From: JABHCC01 sp034658635
Lineage (GTDB): Bacteria > Bacteroidota > Bacteroidia > Bacteroidales > UBA12481
DNA length: 16,312 nucleotides
Assembly: GCA_034658635.1 (NCBI GenBank)
Contig: JAYEFL010000087.1
Location: 1-16,312, forward strand
Reading direction: 5' to 3'
Positions 1 through 7,289 of the stretch are shown in pieces. Each line of letters starts with the position of its first letter. The stretch's first letter is position 1. The notes beneath the pieces were generated by a model. It did no database searches, was not told the DNA's origin, and saw only the letters and a program-made list of their open reading frames with translations. The translations under genes were made by a program, and so were the position numbers.

Positions 1-30
1 ATTGAGCGGGCAATTAAGGTTCTTGGGTAA
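1..30 (+). CDS. Possible C-terminal tail of an upstream gene
   Basis: Frame 1 is open from the window edge and reads IERAIKVLG before a TAA stop, 12 bases before the ATG of the GH92 gene. The short sequence has the look of a C-terminal helix (aminotransferase-like enzymes often end this way), but nine residues cannot identify a family. It may be chance. Confidence 0.25.
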   Translation: MERAIKVLG

Positions 31-42
31 CGTTTTGGTTTT

Positions 43-2427
43 ATGAGAAAACACGTCATTCGTCATTCGTCATTCGTCATTCGTTCACTGGTTCAGACTT
101 TCCGCCTTTATACCTGTTCCCTGATATTAATTTTTGCTTTTTGCCTTTCTGCCTTTTGCCCTGCAACAGGTTTTTCTCAAAAACCTGTTGATTTGGTATA
201 CCCCCAACTGGATGCCGCAAATTCGCGGTGGATTTTCTTTAGTTCTGCTTCTCGTCCTTTTGGAATGGTTAATCTATCACCAGATACAGAGCTTGATGGT
301 GCCTGGGGTAGCGGATATGTTTACAGCACTGAGGAGATTAAGGGATTTAGCCACATTCATGCCTGGCAAATGGCTGGGATTTCTGTGATGCCTGTGGTGA
401 GTGATAAGTCGATCAAGCACATTAAACGTAACTATTATTCAAAGTTCAGCCATGATACAGAGGAGGTAGCTCCGGGATATCATCGGGTGATTCTTGATAA
501 GTTCGGCATCGAGGCCGAACTGACATCTACTCAACGGGTTGGATTTCATCGCTATACTTATCCCGAAGGTACAGAACCTAAGATTGTTATCAACCTCAGC
601 GATAATCTGGGGCCGACAAAAATGGCTAAGGCCTTTATTAGAAAGGTCAATAAAAATGAGCTCAAAGGATATGTGGTTAATGATCGTACACTTCGCCGTC
701 CTCACCAGGTGAAGGTCTACTTTTATATAAAACTGGATGGAGATATTCTCCGGATGGATGGCTGGAAAGGACTTAAATCCATGGTGGGAGTTAGAAAATC
801 GAAAGGGATGAATCCGGGTGCTATCCTGACTTTTACCGAGGAGAGTGGCTCACAGATTCTCATGAAGGTGGGCATTAGTTATGTGAGTATCAGGCAGGCT
901 AAGAAGAACCTGGATACTGAACTGTCAGATTGGGATTTTGATGCGGTGGTAACTGAATCAAAGGAGGAGTGGAATGAGCTCTTGTCAGGTATTAAAATTG
1001 AAGGAGGAAGTCTGGAAGACCGAAAGCGTTTTTATACTGATTTGTGGCATAGTTTATTAGGACGCAGGATTATTAATGATGTAGACGGGAAATATGCTGA
1101 TTACACTTCTGGTAAAAAGAAGATCAAAAAACTCCCTGTGGATGAGGATGGAGACCCGGTTCATAACCATTATAACTCAGATGCATTCTGGGGAGCACAA
1201 TGGACTCTCAATACTCTTTGGTCGTTGGCCTATCCTGAAATCACATCAGAATTTTGTCAGTCGTTTTTGCAATACTATCGGGATGGGGGATTAATCCCAC
1301 GGGGACCATCCGGAGGAAATTACACTTATGTGATGACCGGAGCATCCAGCACTCCTTTCTTTGTGAGCGCATATATGAAGGGAATACGGGATTGGGATGT
1401 TGATCTGGCATACGAGGGACTTAAGAAAAATCACATGCCGGGCGGGCTTATGGGAAAGGCTGGATATGAGCATGGTACGGCTGTTGGAGGAGGAGTAGAA
1501 AAATACATCAAACTGGGCTACGTCCCATATCCATATACCAAAAAATTGAGGGCTTTTCATTTGCAAGGGGCCGGACAAACACTTGAATATTCTTATCAGG
1601 ATTATACTCTGGCTCAGCTGGCACAAGAGCTCGGACATGAAGCGGATTATCAGGAATTCATTACCCGGTCGCAGAATTATAGGAATTTATGGGATGCCCA
1701 ATCCATGTTTTTCCATCCCAGAAATAAATCCGGACAATGGGTGGGACCTTTTGATCCCTATGCTCATGCCAAAGGATTTGTTGAATGTAATGCGGCTCAG
1801 GCCACCTGGTTTGTTCCTCACGACTACGATGGACTGGCTGAACTGATGGGTGGAAAAGAAAAATTGATTGAACGCCTGGATCTGTCTTTTGAGCAGGCTT
1901 CGGTTTTTGGTTTTACTGCAGGGAAATCACATGATCAGGAAACACAAAAGGAACTTAGCCGGATACCTATAAATTATGGTAATCAACCATCCATGCAGAC
2001 AGCCTTTATTTTTAATGCTGTTGGGGCTCCGTGGCTGACTCAGAAGTGGTCTCGTGCTGTTGTTGATTCTGTGTATTCAGGATTAAGTCCATTTACAGGA
2101 TATAATGGGGATGAAGATCAGGGACAAATGGGCTCGCTGGCTGTATTGATGAAGATTGGATTATTTCAACTGGATGGTGGAACTACCAAAGACCCTGTTT
2201 ATCAGATCGGGAGTCCGATATTTGATTACATTGAAATACAGCTCAATACAGATTATTATGATGGTGGTCATTTCGTGATCCGCAGCATAAATAATTCAAA
2301 AGAAAACATCTATATTCAATCCGTGAAATTGAATGGGGTTTTGCTTGATCGCTACTACCTGCGTCATAGTGAGATAGTCAGCGGTGGAGAGTTGGAACTA
2401 GAGATGGGGGCTGAAGCGAGAAAGTAG
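43..2427 (+). CDS. Exported GH92 family alpha-mannosidase-like glycoside hydrolase
   Basis: The 794-aa product matches the glycoside hydrolase 92 family, mostly Ca-dependent alpha-mannosidases that trim N-glycan or mannan chains in Bacteroidota. Family landmarks are in order: DGAWGSGYVYS near residues 85-95, DAFWGAQWTLNTLWSLAYP, the GQTLEYSYQDY motif with the likely acid E515, GNQPSMQTAFIFNAVGAPW, and GYNGDEDQGQMG with the likely base aspartates D690 and D692. A hydrophobic stretch at about 23-40 ends in GFSQ, so it is probably exported (signal peptide). The next in-frame Met is far inside the domain, so the ATG at 43 is needed. Oddly, the first ~40 residues are encoded by short tandem repeats: 55-82 is four GTCATTC units (product RHSSFVI) and 131-164 is GCCTTTT-like, encoding the hydrophobic core. 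The S37 peptidase gene follows 60 bases later on the same strand and may be co-transcribed. The exact linkage specificity cannot be read from sequence. Confidence 0.9.
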   Translation: MRKHVIRHSSFVIRSLVQTFRLYTCSLILIFAFCLSAFCPATGFSQKPVDLVYPQLDAANSRWIFFSSASRPFGMVNLSPDTELDGAWGSGYVYSTEEIKGFSHIHAWQMAGISVMPVVSDKSIKHIKRNYYSKFSHDTEEVAPGYHRVILDKFGIEAELTSTQRVGFHRYTYPEGTEPKIVINLSDNLGPTKMAKAFIRKVNKNELKGYVVNDRTLRRPHQVKVYFYIKLDGDILRMDGWKGLKSMVGVRKSKGMNPGAILTFTEESGSQILMKVGISYVSIRQAKKNLDTELSDWDFDAVVTESKEEWNELLSGIKIEGGSLEDRKRFYTDLWHSLLGRRIINDVDGKYADYTSGKKKIKKLPVDEDGDPVHNHYNSDAFWGAQWTLNTLWSLAYPEITSEFCQSFLQYYRDGGLIPRGPSGGNYTYVMTGASSTPFFVSAYMKGIRDWDVDLAYEGLKKNHMPGGLMGKAGYEHGTAVGGGVEKYIKLGYVPYPYTKKLRAFHLQGAGQTLEYSYQDYTLAQLAQELGHEADYQEFITRSQNYRNLWDAQSMFFHPRNKSGQWVGPFDPYAHAKGFVECNAAQATWFVPHDYDGLAELMGGKEKLIERLDLSFEQASVFGFTAGKSHDQETQKELSRIPINYGNQPSMQTAFIFNAVGAPWLTQKWSRAVVDSVYSGLSPFTGYNGDEDQGQMGSLAVLMKIGLFQLDGGTTKDPVYQIGSPIFDYIEIQLNTDYYDGGHFVIRSINNSKENIYIQSVKLNGVLLDRYYLRHSEIVSGGELELEMGAEARK
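55..82 (+). repeat. Heptamer tandem repeat, 4 x GTCATTC
   Basis: Four exact copies of GTCATTC lie just inside the GH92 coding region, followed by a partial copy (GTTCACT). In frame they give the 7-residue period RHSSFVI. The same 7-bp architecture recurs through the window. Confidence 0.9.
131..164 (+). repeat. GCCTTTT-like near-heptamer repeat in the signal peptide region
   Basis: GC dinucleotides recur at 136, 143, 151, 158 and 163, separated by pyrimidine runs, so the spacing is 7, 8, 7 and 5. The stretch encodes the hydrophobic core of the GH92 leader (IFAFCLSAFC). It resembles the GCCTTTT units at 3786-3806, but is too degenerate to be certain it is one array. Confidence 0.5.
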
Positions 2428-2487
2428 GGTGACGCAAGATCGTGATGCAATCGTGACCCAGGGTGATAATTATAAAACTTGATTGAT

Positions 2488-3783
2488 ATGAGAAAGTTGT
2501 TTTTTATTGTTTTGATTGCTGTGCTTTCAGTTTCTTTACAAGCACAGGAGAAATCAGAATTCCTTAAGGCACTTGAATCCATTGAGGGGGTTGAAGTTGT
2601 TGGTCCTACCAGATCCGGAGAGCAATTTACTGAGGCTTATGAGCTCAAATTCACTCAGCCTGTAGATCATAATTACCCAACGGGTGTCACTTTTACCCAG
2701 CGCATGTTTATTGGTCATGTGGGCTATGATCGGCCCATGGTTTTGAGTACCGCCGGGTACCAGGCTCGTGGATTGGGAAATGCTGAGCCTGCTCAATTAT
2801 TAAAGGCCAATCTGATCAGAGTTGAGCATCGGTATTTTGGTAAATCTGTACCCGATCCGCTTATCTGGGATAATCTTACTGTTTGGCAGGCGGCGTCTGA
2901 TCACCATCAGATTGTTAAGGCTTTTAAGATGTTGTATGATGGCAAATGGCTGAGTACTGGACACAGTAAGGATGGGCAGACTGCCATTATGTTTAAGGCT
3001 ATTTATCCGGATGATATTGATGTTGCAATTCCGTATGTTGCTCCTTTAAATTTGAGCAAAACCGACTCTAGGATTTACAAATTTTTAGCGAATGTTGGCA
3101 CGGATGAAGAGCGGGAAAAGGTATATGAATATCAGATCGCGATGTTTGAGAAAAAGGATGAAATTATGCCCTTGATCAAGCAACAAGCAGAGGCGGGTAA
3201 CATGACGTTCACAATGGGAATTGAGCGTGGTTTTGATTTAGCCGTATTGGAGTTTCCTTTTGCAATGTGGCAGTACGGGCAGGTGAAGCCATTGACTTTA
3301 CCAGGTATGGAGGCTGCTCCTGCAGAATTACTAATACCCTTTAATCAGGTCAATGCCTTATTCTATTTCAGCGAACGGGGTATCGTAGGGTTTCTGCCGC
3401 ATTACTATCAGGCCATGAATGAGATGGGTTATTATGGGTATGATGTGAAACCTTTCCAGAAATATTTGCCTGATACAAGGGATATAACCTGGGATTTTAC
3501 ACTGACCCCATATGGAATAGATACAACTTTCAACCCTAATACACTCAAATATATGCATGATTTTGTCCAGAATCGGGGTGATAATATGCTGTATATTTAT
3601 GGTGAATATGACACCTGGACAGCCACCGGAGTCACCAAAATTACTGGTCAGGCTGATGCGCTTGTGATGATACAGCCCGGCGGTTATCATGGGGCGAGGA
3701 TAACTGCTTTTCCGGAGGATATGCGGGAGAAGATTTATGCGAAATTAAGTGAGTGGCTTGGGTTTACCGTTCCGGTGGAATGA
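2488..3783 (+). CDS. Exported S37-family (PS-10-type) aminopeptidase
   Basis: The 431-aa product resembles peptidase family S37, whose founding member is the Streptomyces secreted tripeptidyl aminopeptidase PS-10. It would release short peptides from the N-termini of imported or environmental protein. The visible catalytic set fits an alpha/beta hydrolase: nucleophile S160 in STGHSKDGQ, acid D375 in YGEYDTW, and H401 in GGYHGAR, with VEHRYFGKS upstream as in the family. MRKLFFIVLIAVLSVSLQAQ is a clear signal peptide, so the protein is exported. I chose the ATG at 2488. A TTG at 2479 would add only MID and has no support. It lies 60 bases after the GH92 gene, suggesting a small operon for degrading glycoproteins, which is an inference from pairing alone. 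Its stop lies 25 bases from the convergent DUF4252 gene. The substrate is unknown. Confidence 0.85.
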   Translation: MRKLFFIVLIAVLSVSLQAQEKSEFLKALESIEGVEVVGPTRSGEQFTEAYELKFTQPVDHNYPTGVTFTQRMFIGHVGYDRPMVLSTAGYQARGLGNAEPAQLLKANLIRVEHRYFGKSVPDPLIWDNLTVWQAASDHHQIVKAFKMLYDGKWLSTGHSKDGQTAIMFKAIYPDDIDVAIPYVAPLNLSKTDSRIYKFLANVGTDEEREKVYEYQIAMFEKKDEIMPLIKQQAEAGNMTFTMGIERGFDLAVLEFPFAMWQYGQVKPLTLPGMEAAPAELLIPFNQVNALFYFSERGIVGFLPHYYQAMNEMGYYGYDVKPFQKYLPDTRDITWDFTLTPYGIDTTFNPNTLKYMHDFVQNRGDNMLYIYGEYDTWTATGVTKITGQADALVMIQPGGYHGARITAFPEDMREKIYAKLSEWLGFTVPVE

Positions 3784-3785
3784 AA

Positions 3786-3806
3786 GCCTTTTGCCCTTTG
3801 CCTTAA
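3786..3806 (+). repeat. Short heptamer array, GCCTTTT-GCCCTTT-GCCTTAA
   Basis: Three 7-bp units (GCCTTTT, GCCCTTT, GCCTTAA) fill the 25-bp gap between the convergent S37 peptidase and DUF4252 genes. They fit the GCCYTNN pattern seen in the longer arrays. Confidence 0.6.
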
Positions 3807-3822
3807 TTTTAGAGGGGCAAAA
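3789..3822. terminator. Possible bidirectional terminator between convergent genes
   Basis: TTTTGCCC (3789-3796) and GGGCAAAA (3815-3822) form a perfect 8-bp inverted repeat with an 18-base loop exactly where two genes converge. There is no long U-tract on either side, so the call is weak. The left arm is made of heptamer-repeat sequence. Confidence 0.35.
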
Positions 3823-4414
3823 TCTCTCCTATCGCTTCCAAAATCTCCTCCATCTCATACAAGTGTTTGATATTAATATCACCTCGTATTTGGATTAGGG
3901 TATTTCCGTTTAGTAGGACGAATTCCTGGTCATTTGGGTTAGTGGTATACTTTCTCCTTAGAAAGAGAAGTTTCTCGCCATCTTGGTTAGATTTCATGAG
4001 CTTAGTGAAGCCTGCGAAGTTTATCTCTTTTATGGCCCTGTTGTATACTACTGAGTTTCCGATGGATTGGATTGGAGTGATGTTGGAGGCTTTTCCAGTA
4101 GTTGACACTTGTTGTCCATCAACATAATAGTTGCTTTCTTTTCCGCCGCTAACTCCGGCGACTATAGTTGTCCCTTTTGCTTCATATTCCATAAATCGTA
4201 CATATTTCAGCTTCTTAAAGAAGGTTACCGTTTCAGAATCAGCATCTTCCAACTCACCAAACATTTGGAACATATCTTCTGTAATTTCGATGGAGGAGTA
4301 GTTTGGGTATTCGCAGTATTTGTTGAAAAATTTTGCAACTGTTGTTGTGTTGCCTTTCTGAGCGATGGCTGCCAGGGGCAGCAGGATTAGGATTAGGGTG
4401 ATGAATTTTTTCAT
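3809..4414 (-). CDS. DUF4252 domain protein, exported
   Basis: The 201-aa product starts with a signal peptide (MKKFITLILILLPLAAIAQ) and matches the DUF4252 family, a Bacteroidota group of periplasmic or surface proteins of unknown function commonly found next to ECF sigma factors. Visible family-like parts are KFFNKYCEYPNYSSIEITEDMF, a central glycine-rich stretch around VAGVSGGKESNYY, and FLLRRKYTT-like basic residues before the C-terminal helix. It begins 33 bases after the small membrane protein gene in the same direction, so it is the last gene of the sigma operon. A role as envelope sensor or regulon output is inferred from position only. There is no lipobox cysteine at the cleavage site, so a soluble periplasmic product is more likely than a lipoprotein. 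Confidence 0.8.
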   Translation of the reverse strand: MKKFITLILILLPLAAIAQKGNTTTVAKFFNKYCEYPNYSSIEITEDMFQMFGELEDADSETVTFFKKLKYVRFMEYEAKGTTIVAGVSGGKESNYYVDGQQVSTTGKASNITPIQSIGNSVVYNRAIKEINFAGFTKLMKSNQDGEKLLFLRRKYTTNPNDQEFVLLNGNTLIQIRGDINIKHLYEMEEILEAIGEILPL

Positions 4415-4447
4415 GATATTTTGGGTTATAGTTTTTCGGGGTTCTTC

Positions 4448-4837
4448 CTATTGTGTATCATCTTGCTTTAGTTTAGTGGATAGAGATTGTAGCTTCTCGA
4501 AGCTTTTATTGAGGCTGCTGGAATACACTGCCAGGGTCTTAAGCGTATGCTCATAAGAGAGGGCGATTTGCTCTTCTGTGTACTTAGGGGCCAAGTTGAA
4601 GATCTTATCACGACTAAGAAAAACCGATAATCCAAGTACAACAACCAAAACAGCAGCAGCAACAATTCTCGTAAATGATTTTCTGAAAACTGAGCTCTTC
4701 CGAAAGACGAAAGACGAAGGACGAAAGACGTCTATCTTAGGATTATTCTTCCTGTAGTCCTGATAAGCCTCCTGAGATTCTCTCTTCTCCCCCTCGACCC
4801 AATCCCAATATTCCTTATTTACTTCTTCCTTATTCAT
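4448..4837 (-). CDS. Small one-pass membrane protein, probable anti-sigma factor
   Basis: This 129-aa protein has a charged N-terminal cytoplasmic part (about 1-55), one membrane span (TRIVAAAVLVVVLGLSVFL, about 57-75) and an outward C-terminal helical part of ~50 residues. Its ATG sits inside the end of the sigma gene (8-base overlap), with a purine-rich GGAGGAG stretch just upstream, so translation is probably coupled. Placement between an ECF sigma factor and a DUF4252 gene suggests that it holds the sigma factor at the membrane. However, no zinc-binding HxxxCxxC anti-sigma motif is present, so the function is inferred from context. Residues ~40-53 (repeats of RxSSFVF type) are encoded by four heptamer repeat units at 4702-4729, between the cytoplasmic part and the span. 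A different role is possible. Confidence 0.65.
   Translation of the reverse strand: MNKEEVNKEYWDWVEGEKRESQEAYQDYRKNNPKIDVFRPSSFVFRKSSVFRKSFTRIVAAAVLVVVLGLSVFLSRDKIFNLAPKYTEEQIALSYEHTLKTLAVYSSSLNKSFEKLQSLSTKLKQDDTQ
4702..4729 (-). repeat. Heptamer tandem repeat, 4 x GTCYTTC (minus strand)
   Basis: On the plus strand the units read GAAAGAC, GAAAGAC, GAAGGAC, GAAAGAC with no spacer; on the coding strand GTCTTTC/GTCCTTC. They lie inside the probable anti-sigma gene and encode serine/phenylalanine-rich residues just before its membrane span. Confidence 0.9.
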
Positions 4838-5330
4838 ATATCTCCTCCTTTTTGAATTGTGCCTGGATTTTGCTGCGGGCTCTTGATAAATTTACTCTCA
4901 CGGCATTTACTTCCATTTTAAGTATTTCGGCGATTTCCTTATGTGAGAATTCCTGGAAATCGTGAAGTTCGATAATGACTTTTTGTTTTTCTGGTAGTTG
5001 GTCTACTGCTTTTCGGATTCTTGTGATGAGTTCTTGGTGATCCTGAGCGACTTCCGGTGATTCTCCATCCGGTCTCGGCTTTTGCCGGGATGACAATTCT
5101 TTGACCTTGTTATATCTAATTTCATCGATGCAAATGTTATGCATCATTTGGAAGCAGTAGGCTGATATGTTTTGGTTTGTGTTCAATTTTTTTCTTCTTT
5201 TCCAGAGCCTGTATGTCAATTCCTGCATGGCATCTTTTGCGCCTTCCTCGTTGCGGAGCATCCGGTATGCAAAGCCGAAAAGTTTCGCTTGCAAAGGTTC
5301 GAGCAGGGCCAGGAATTGTTTTTGATTCAT
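4830..5330 (-). CDS. ECF-type RNA polymerase sigma factor
   Basis: The 166-aa product has the two domains of an extracytoplasmic function sigma-70 factor. Region 2 is at about 10-75 (LFGFAYRMLRNEEGAKDAMQE, then FQMMHNICIDEIR for -10 recognition). Region 4 is at about 105-160 (LPEKQKVIIELHDFQEFSHKEIAEILKM and VRVNLSRARSKIQ, a helix-turn-helix for the -35/-33 element). I start at the ATG at 5330 (MNQKQFLALLEP), where family homology begins. The frame is open to 5387, but the extra 19 residues run into repeat-rich noncoding DNA. It overlaps the next gene by 8 bases and heads a three-gene operon. A near match to TAnnTTTG on the minus strand (TATCTTCG, 5356-5349) could give a short leader. The stimulus is unknown. 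Confidence 0.9.
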   Translation of the reverse strand: MNQKQFLALLEPLQAKLFGFAYRMLRNEEGAKDAMQELTYRLWKRRKKLNTNQNISAYCFQMMHNICIDEIRYNKVKELSSRQKPRPDGESPEVAQDHQELITRIRKAVDQLPEKQKVIIELHDFQEFSHKEIAEILKMEVNAVRVNLSRARSKIQAQFKKEEIYE

Positions 5331-5348
5331 GCTTTTCTGGATGTAATA

Positions 5349-5356
5349 CGAAGATA
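5349..5356 (-). promoter_or_regulatory. Candidate -7 box of the ECF sigma operon
   Basis: The minus strand reads TATCTTCG, one mismatch from TAnnTTTG, about 20 bases before the sigma start codon. No clear -33 TTTG at the usual distance was found, and the inverted heptamer array begins directly upstream. Weak call. Confidence 0.3.
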
Positions 5357-5369
5357 GGGGGAAAACATT

Positions 5370-5402
5370 ACAAGGCACAGGGCTCAAGGCACAAGGCGCA
5401 AG
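5370..5402 (-). repeat. Heptamer array, GCCYTGW units (minus strand)
   Basis: Plus-strand units are ACAAGGC, ACAGGGC, TCAAGGC, ACAAGGC and a partial GCAAG. On the minus strand these are GCCTTGT, GCCCTGT, GCCTTGA and GCCTTGT. The array lies upstream of the sigma gene and is in opposite orientation to the larger array that starts 24 bases further on, so the two can pair into a long hairpin. Confidence 0.85.
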
Positions 5403-5425
5403 TCTTTTTACCTTCTGTCACTTGA

Positions 5426-5544
5426 GCCCTGAAACTTGAGCCTTGAGCCTTGAAACTTGAGCCTTGAGCCTTGAAACCTGAGCCTTGAGCCTTGAAACCT
5501 GAGCCCTGAGCCTTGAAACCTGAGCCCTGAGCCTTGAGCCTTCT
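5426..5544 (+). repeat. Heptamer array of 17 units with 21-bp higher-order period
   Basis: Seventeen 7-bp units run without a break for 119 bp. Two unit types occur, A = GCCYTGA and B = AACYTGA, in the order A B A A B A A B A A B A A B A A A, so the true period is a 21-bp A-A-B block after the first pair. The last unit (GCCTTCT) overlaps the glnS stop codon (5543-5545, TAG on the minus strand). The region separates glnS from the sigma operon and with the inverted array at 5370-5402 could act as a terminator-like hairpin. It is not CRISPR-like, as there are no unique spacers. Confidence 0.95.
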
Positions 5545-7231
5545 ATTTCTTCTTCTTCCAGGTATCCCGAAGCGGTACTGTTCTATTAAAAACCAGGTGG
5601 TTTTCTGTGCTGTCTTTGTCGCAGTTGAAGTAGCCTAGTCTTTGGAATTGGAAATGATCGGGGTATCGGGCTGAACCTAATGATGGTTCCATTTTGCAGC
5701 CTTTTATTATTGTCAGGCTATTGGGATTAAGGAACTCCATGAAATCTTTGTCCTTGTGTCCGTCGGGGTCTGAATCCATGAAAAGCCTGTCGTATTGACG
5801 AACTTCGGCATCCAGGGCATGTTTGGCTGATACCCAGTGGAGGGTGCCTTTAACTTTTCGGGTAACAGTTCCTGATCCGCTTTTTGTATCGGGATCATAG
5901 GTACAATGGACTACGATAATGTTACCGTTTTCGTCTTTTTCTATGGATTGAGCTGTTACGAAATATGCTGATTTCAAACGAACTTCTCGTCCGGGAGCGA
6001 GGCGGAAGAATTTCTTTGGAGGGTCTTCCATGAAATCGTTACGTTCGATATAAACTTCTTTACAGAAAGGCATGGTACGAATGCCCATAGATTCATCTTC
6101 GGGATTATTGATAGTTTCCAGTTCTTCGACCTTTTCATCGGGATAATTATCTATGATTAGTTTGATTGGATCCAGAACGGCCATCACCCGTGGGGCTTTT
6201 TTGTTCAGATCTTCACGAACTGCAAATTCCAGAAGTGCAACATCAATCACATTATTTCGTTTGGCAATTCCTATCGTGTTGACAAAGTTTTTGATGGAAT
6301 CAGGAGTGTATCCTCTTCTTCTGAGTCCGGAAAGGGTAGGCATCCGAGGATCATCCCAACCGTTAACCTTTCTGTTTTCAACCAGTTGCAAAAGCTTTCG
6401 CTTCGACATGATTGTGTAGCTAAGATTTAGACGGGCGAATTCAATCTGGCGTGATGGAAAAATTTCGAGTTCAGATATAAACCACTCATAAAGAGTGCGA
6501 TGCACTTCAAATTCCAAGGTGCATAGAGAGTGGGTGATACCTTCGATGCTATCACTTTGTCCGTGAGCCCAATCGTACATTGGGTAAATACACCACTCAC
6601 TTTCGGTACGGTGGTGTGCAATATGTCTGATACGGTACAAAATGGGATCCCTCATGTGCATGTTTGGAGAAGTCATATCCACTTTTGCCCTGAGGGTACA
6701 GGTATCATCCGGGAATTCACCGGCTTTCATTTTAGCAAACAGATCCAGATTTTCTTCTATACTTCTATTTCTGTATGGACTTTCTTTTCCTGGCTCTGTT
6801 GGTGTTCCACGATTCTCGCTAATTTCTTTAGCAGACAGATGACAGACGTAGGCCTTCCCTTTTTGAATCAGTTTTTCTGCAAAATGATAGAGTTCGCCAA
6901 AATAATCAGAGGCATAATATTCACGATCTTCCCAATCGAATCCCAGCCATTGGATATCTTCTTTGATAGCATCTACATACTCCACATCTTCTTTTGCCGG
7001 GTTGGTGTCATCGAAACGGAGATTACATTTTCCGCCATACTGTTCAGCCAATCCGAAATCCAGGCAGAATGCCTTAGCATGACCAATATGCAGGTATCCG
7101 TTTGGTTCCGGGGGAAAACGTGTATGTATGCGTCCTTCGTGTTTAGCCTCGCGGATATCATCTTCAATAATATGCTCTATGAAGTTGAGGGATTTTGTTT
7201 CCTCTGCTTTGTGATCTGTATTGTCTGTCAT
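5543..7231 (-). CDS. glnS: Glutamine--tRNA ligase
   Basis: The 562-aa product is a full-length class I glutaminyl-tRNA synthetase (E. coli enzyme: about 554 aa). It joins glutamine to tRNA-Gln in the cytoplasm using ATP. Motifs: PPEPNGYLHIGHAK with the HIGH signature at 48-51, RFDDTNP at 72-78, and the KMSKS-loop equivalent MSKRK at 275-279. The C-terminal half (from about 340) is the two-barrel anticodon-binding region, with KGTLHWVSAKHA and FQFQRLGYFNCD typical of the family. I chose the ATG at 7231. A TTG at 7246 would add five residues but falls about at the predicted transcription start. The stop codon overlaps a heptamer repeat array. A BNR-protein gene ends 58 bases upstream on the same strand, but a separate promoter sits between them. 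The gene implies direct Gln-tRNA charging. Confidence 0.97.
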   Translation of the reverse strand: MTDNTDHKAEETKSLNFIEHIIEDDIREAKHEGRIHTRFPPEPNGYLHIGHAKAFCLDFGLAEQYGGKCNLRFDDTNPAKEDVEYVDAIKEDIQWLGFDWEDREYYASDYFGELYHFAEKLIQKGKAYVCHLSAKEISENRGTPTEPGKESPYRNRSIEENLDLFAKMKAGEFPDDTCTLRAKVDMTSPNMHMRDPILYRIRHIAHHRTESEWCIYPMYDWAHGQSDSIEGITHSLCTLEFEVHRTLYEWFISELEIFPSRQIEFARLNLSYTIMSKRKLLQLVENRKVNGWDDPRMPTLSGLRRRGYTPDSIKNFVNTIGIAKRNNVIDVALLEFAVREDLNKKAPRVMAVLDPIKLIIDNYPDEKVEELETINNPEDESMGIRTMPFCKEVYIERNDFMEDPPKKFFRLAPGREVRLKSAYFVTAQSIEKDENGNIIVVHCTYDPDTKSGSGTVTRKVKGTLHWVSAKHALDAEVRQYDRLFMDSDPDGHKDKDFMEFLNPNSLTIIKGCKMEPSLGSARYPDHFQFQRLGYFNCDKDSTENHLVFNRTVPLRDTWKKKK

Positions 7232-7253
7232 GATCGGTATTTCCAAATATCTG

Positions 7254-7261
7254 CAAAAGTA
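7254..7261 (-). promoter_or_regulatory. glnS promoter -7 box (TAnnTTTG)
   Basis: The minus strand reads TACTTTTG, an exact match to the Bacteroidetes -7 consensus TAnnTTTG. Transcription would begin near 7247, giving a leader of about 16 bases before the ATG at 7231 and arguing against the TTG start at 7246. No clear TTTG at -33 was found. Confidence 0.6.
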
Positions 7262-7289
7262 AGCAATATTTTATGTTGACTGGCAGGGA

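Noticed and set aside
439..705. Minus-strand open frame in the GH92 gene
   Set aside because: It is antisense to a clear glycosidase domain and has no signal of its own.
5331..5387. Longer N-terminus for the sigma factor
   Set aside because: The extra 19 residues come from the noncoding side containing the promoter candidate and heptamer repeats, and family homology begins at the ATG at 5330.
5426..5544. CRISPR array
   Set aside because: Units are 7 bp, contiguous and without unique spacers; no cas genes are present.
6530..7279. Long open frame (249 aa) on the plus strand
   Set aside because: It is antisense to glnS, is rich in cysteine and phenylalanine and has no family pattern, while the minus strand is a clear full-length synthetase.
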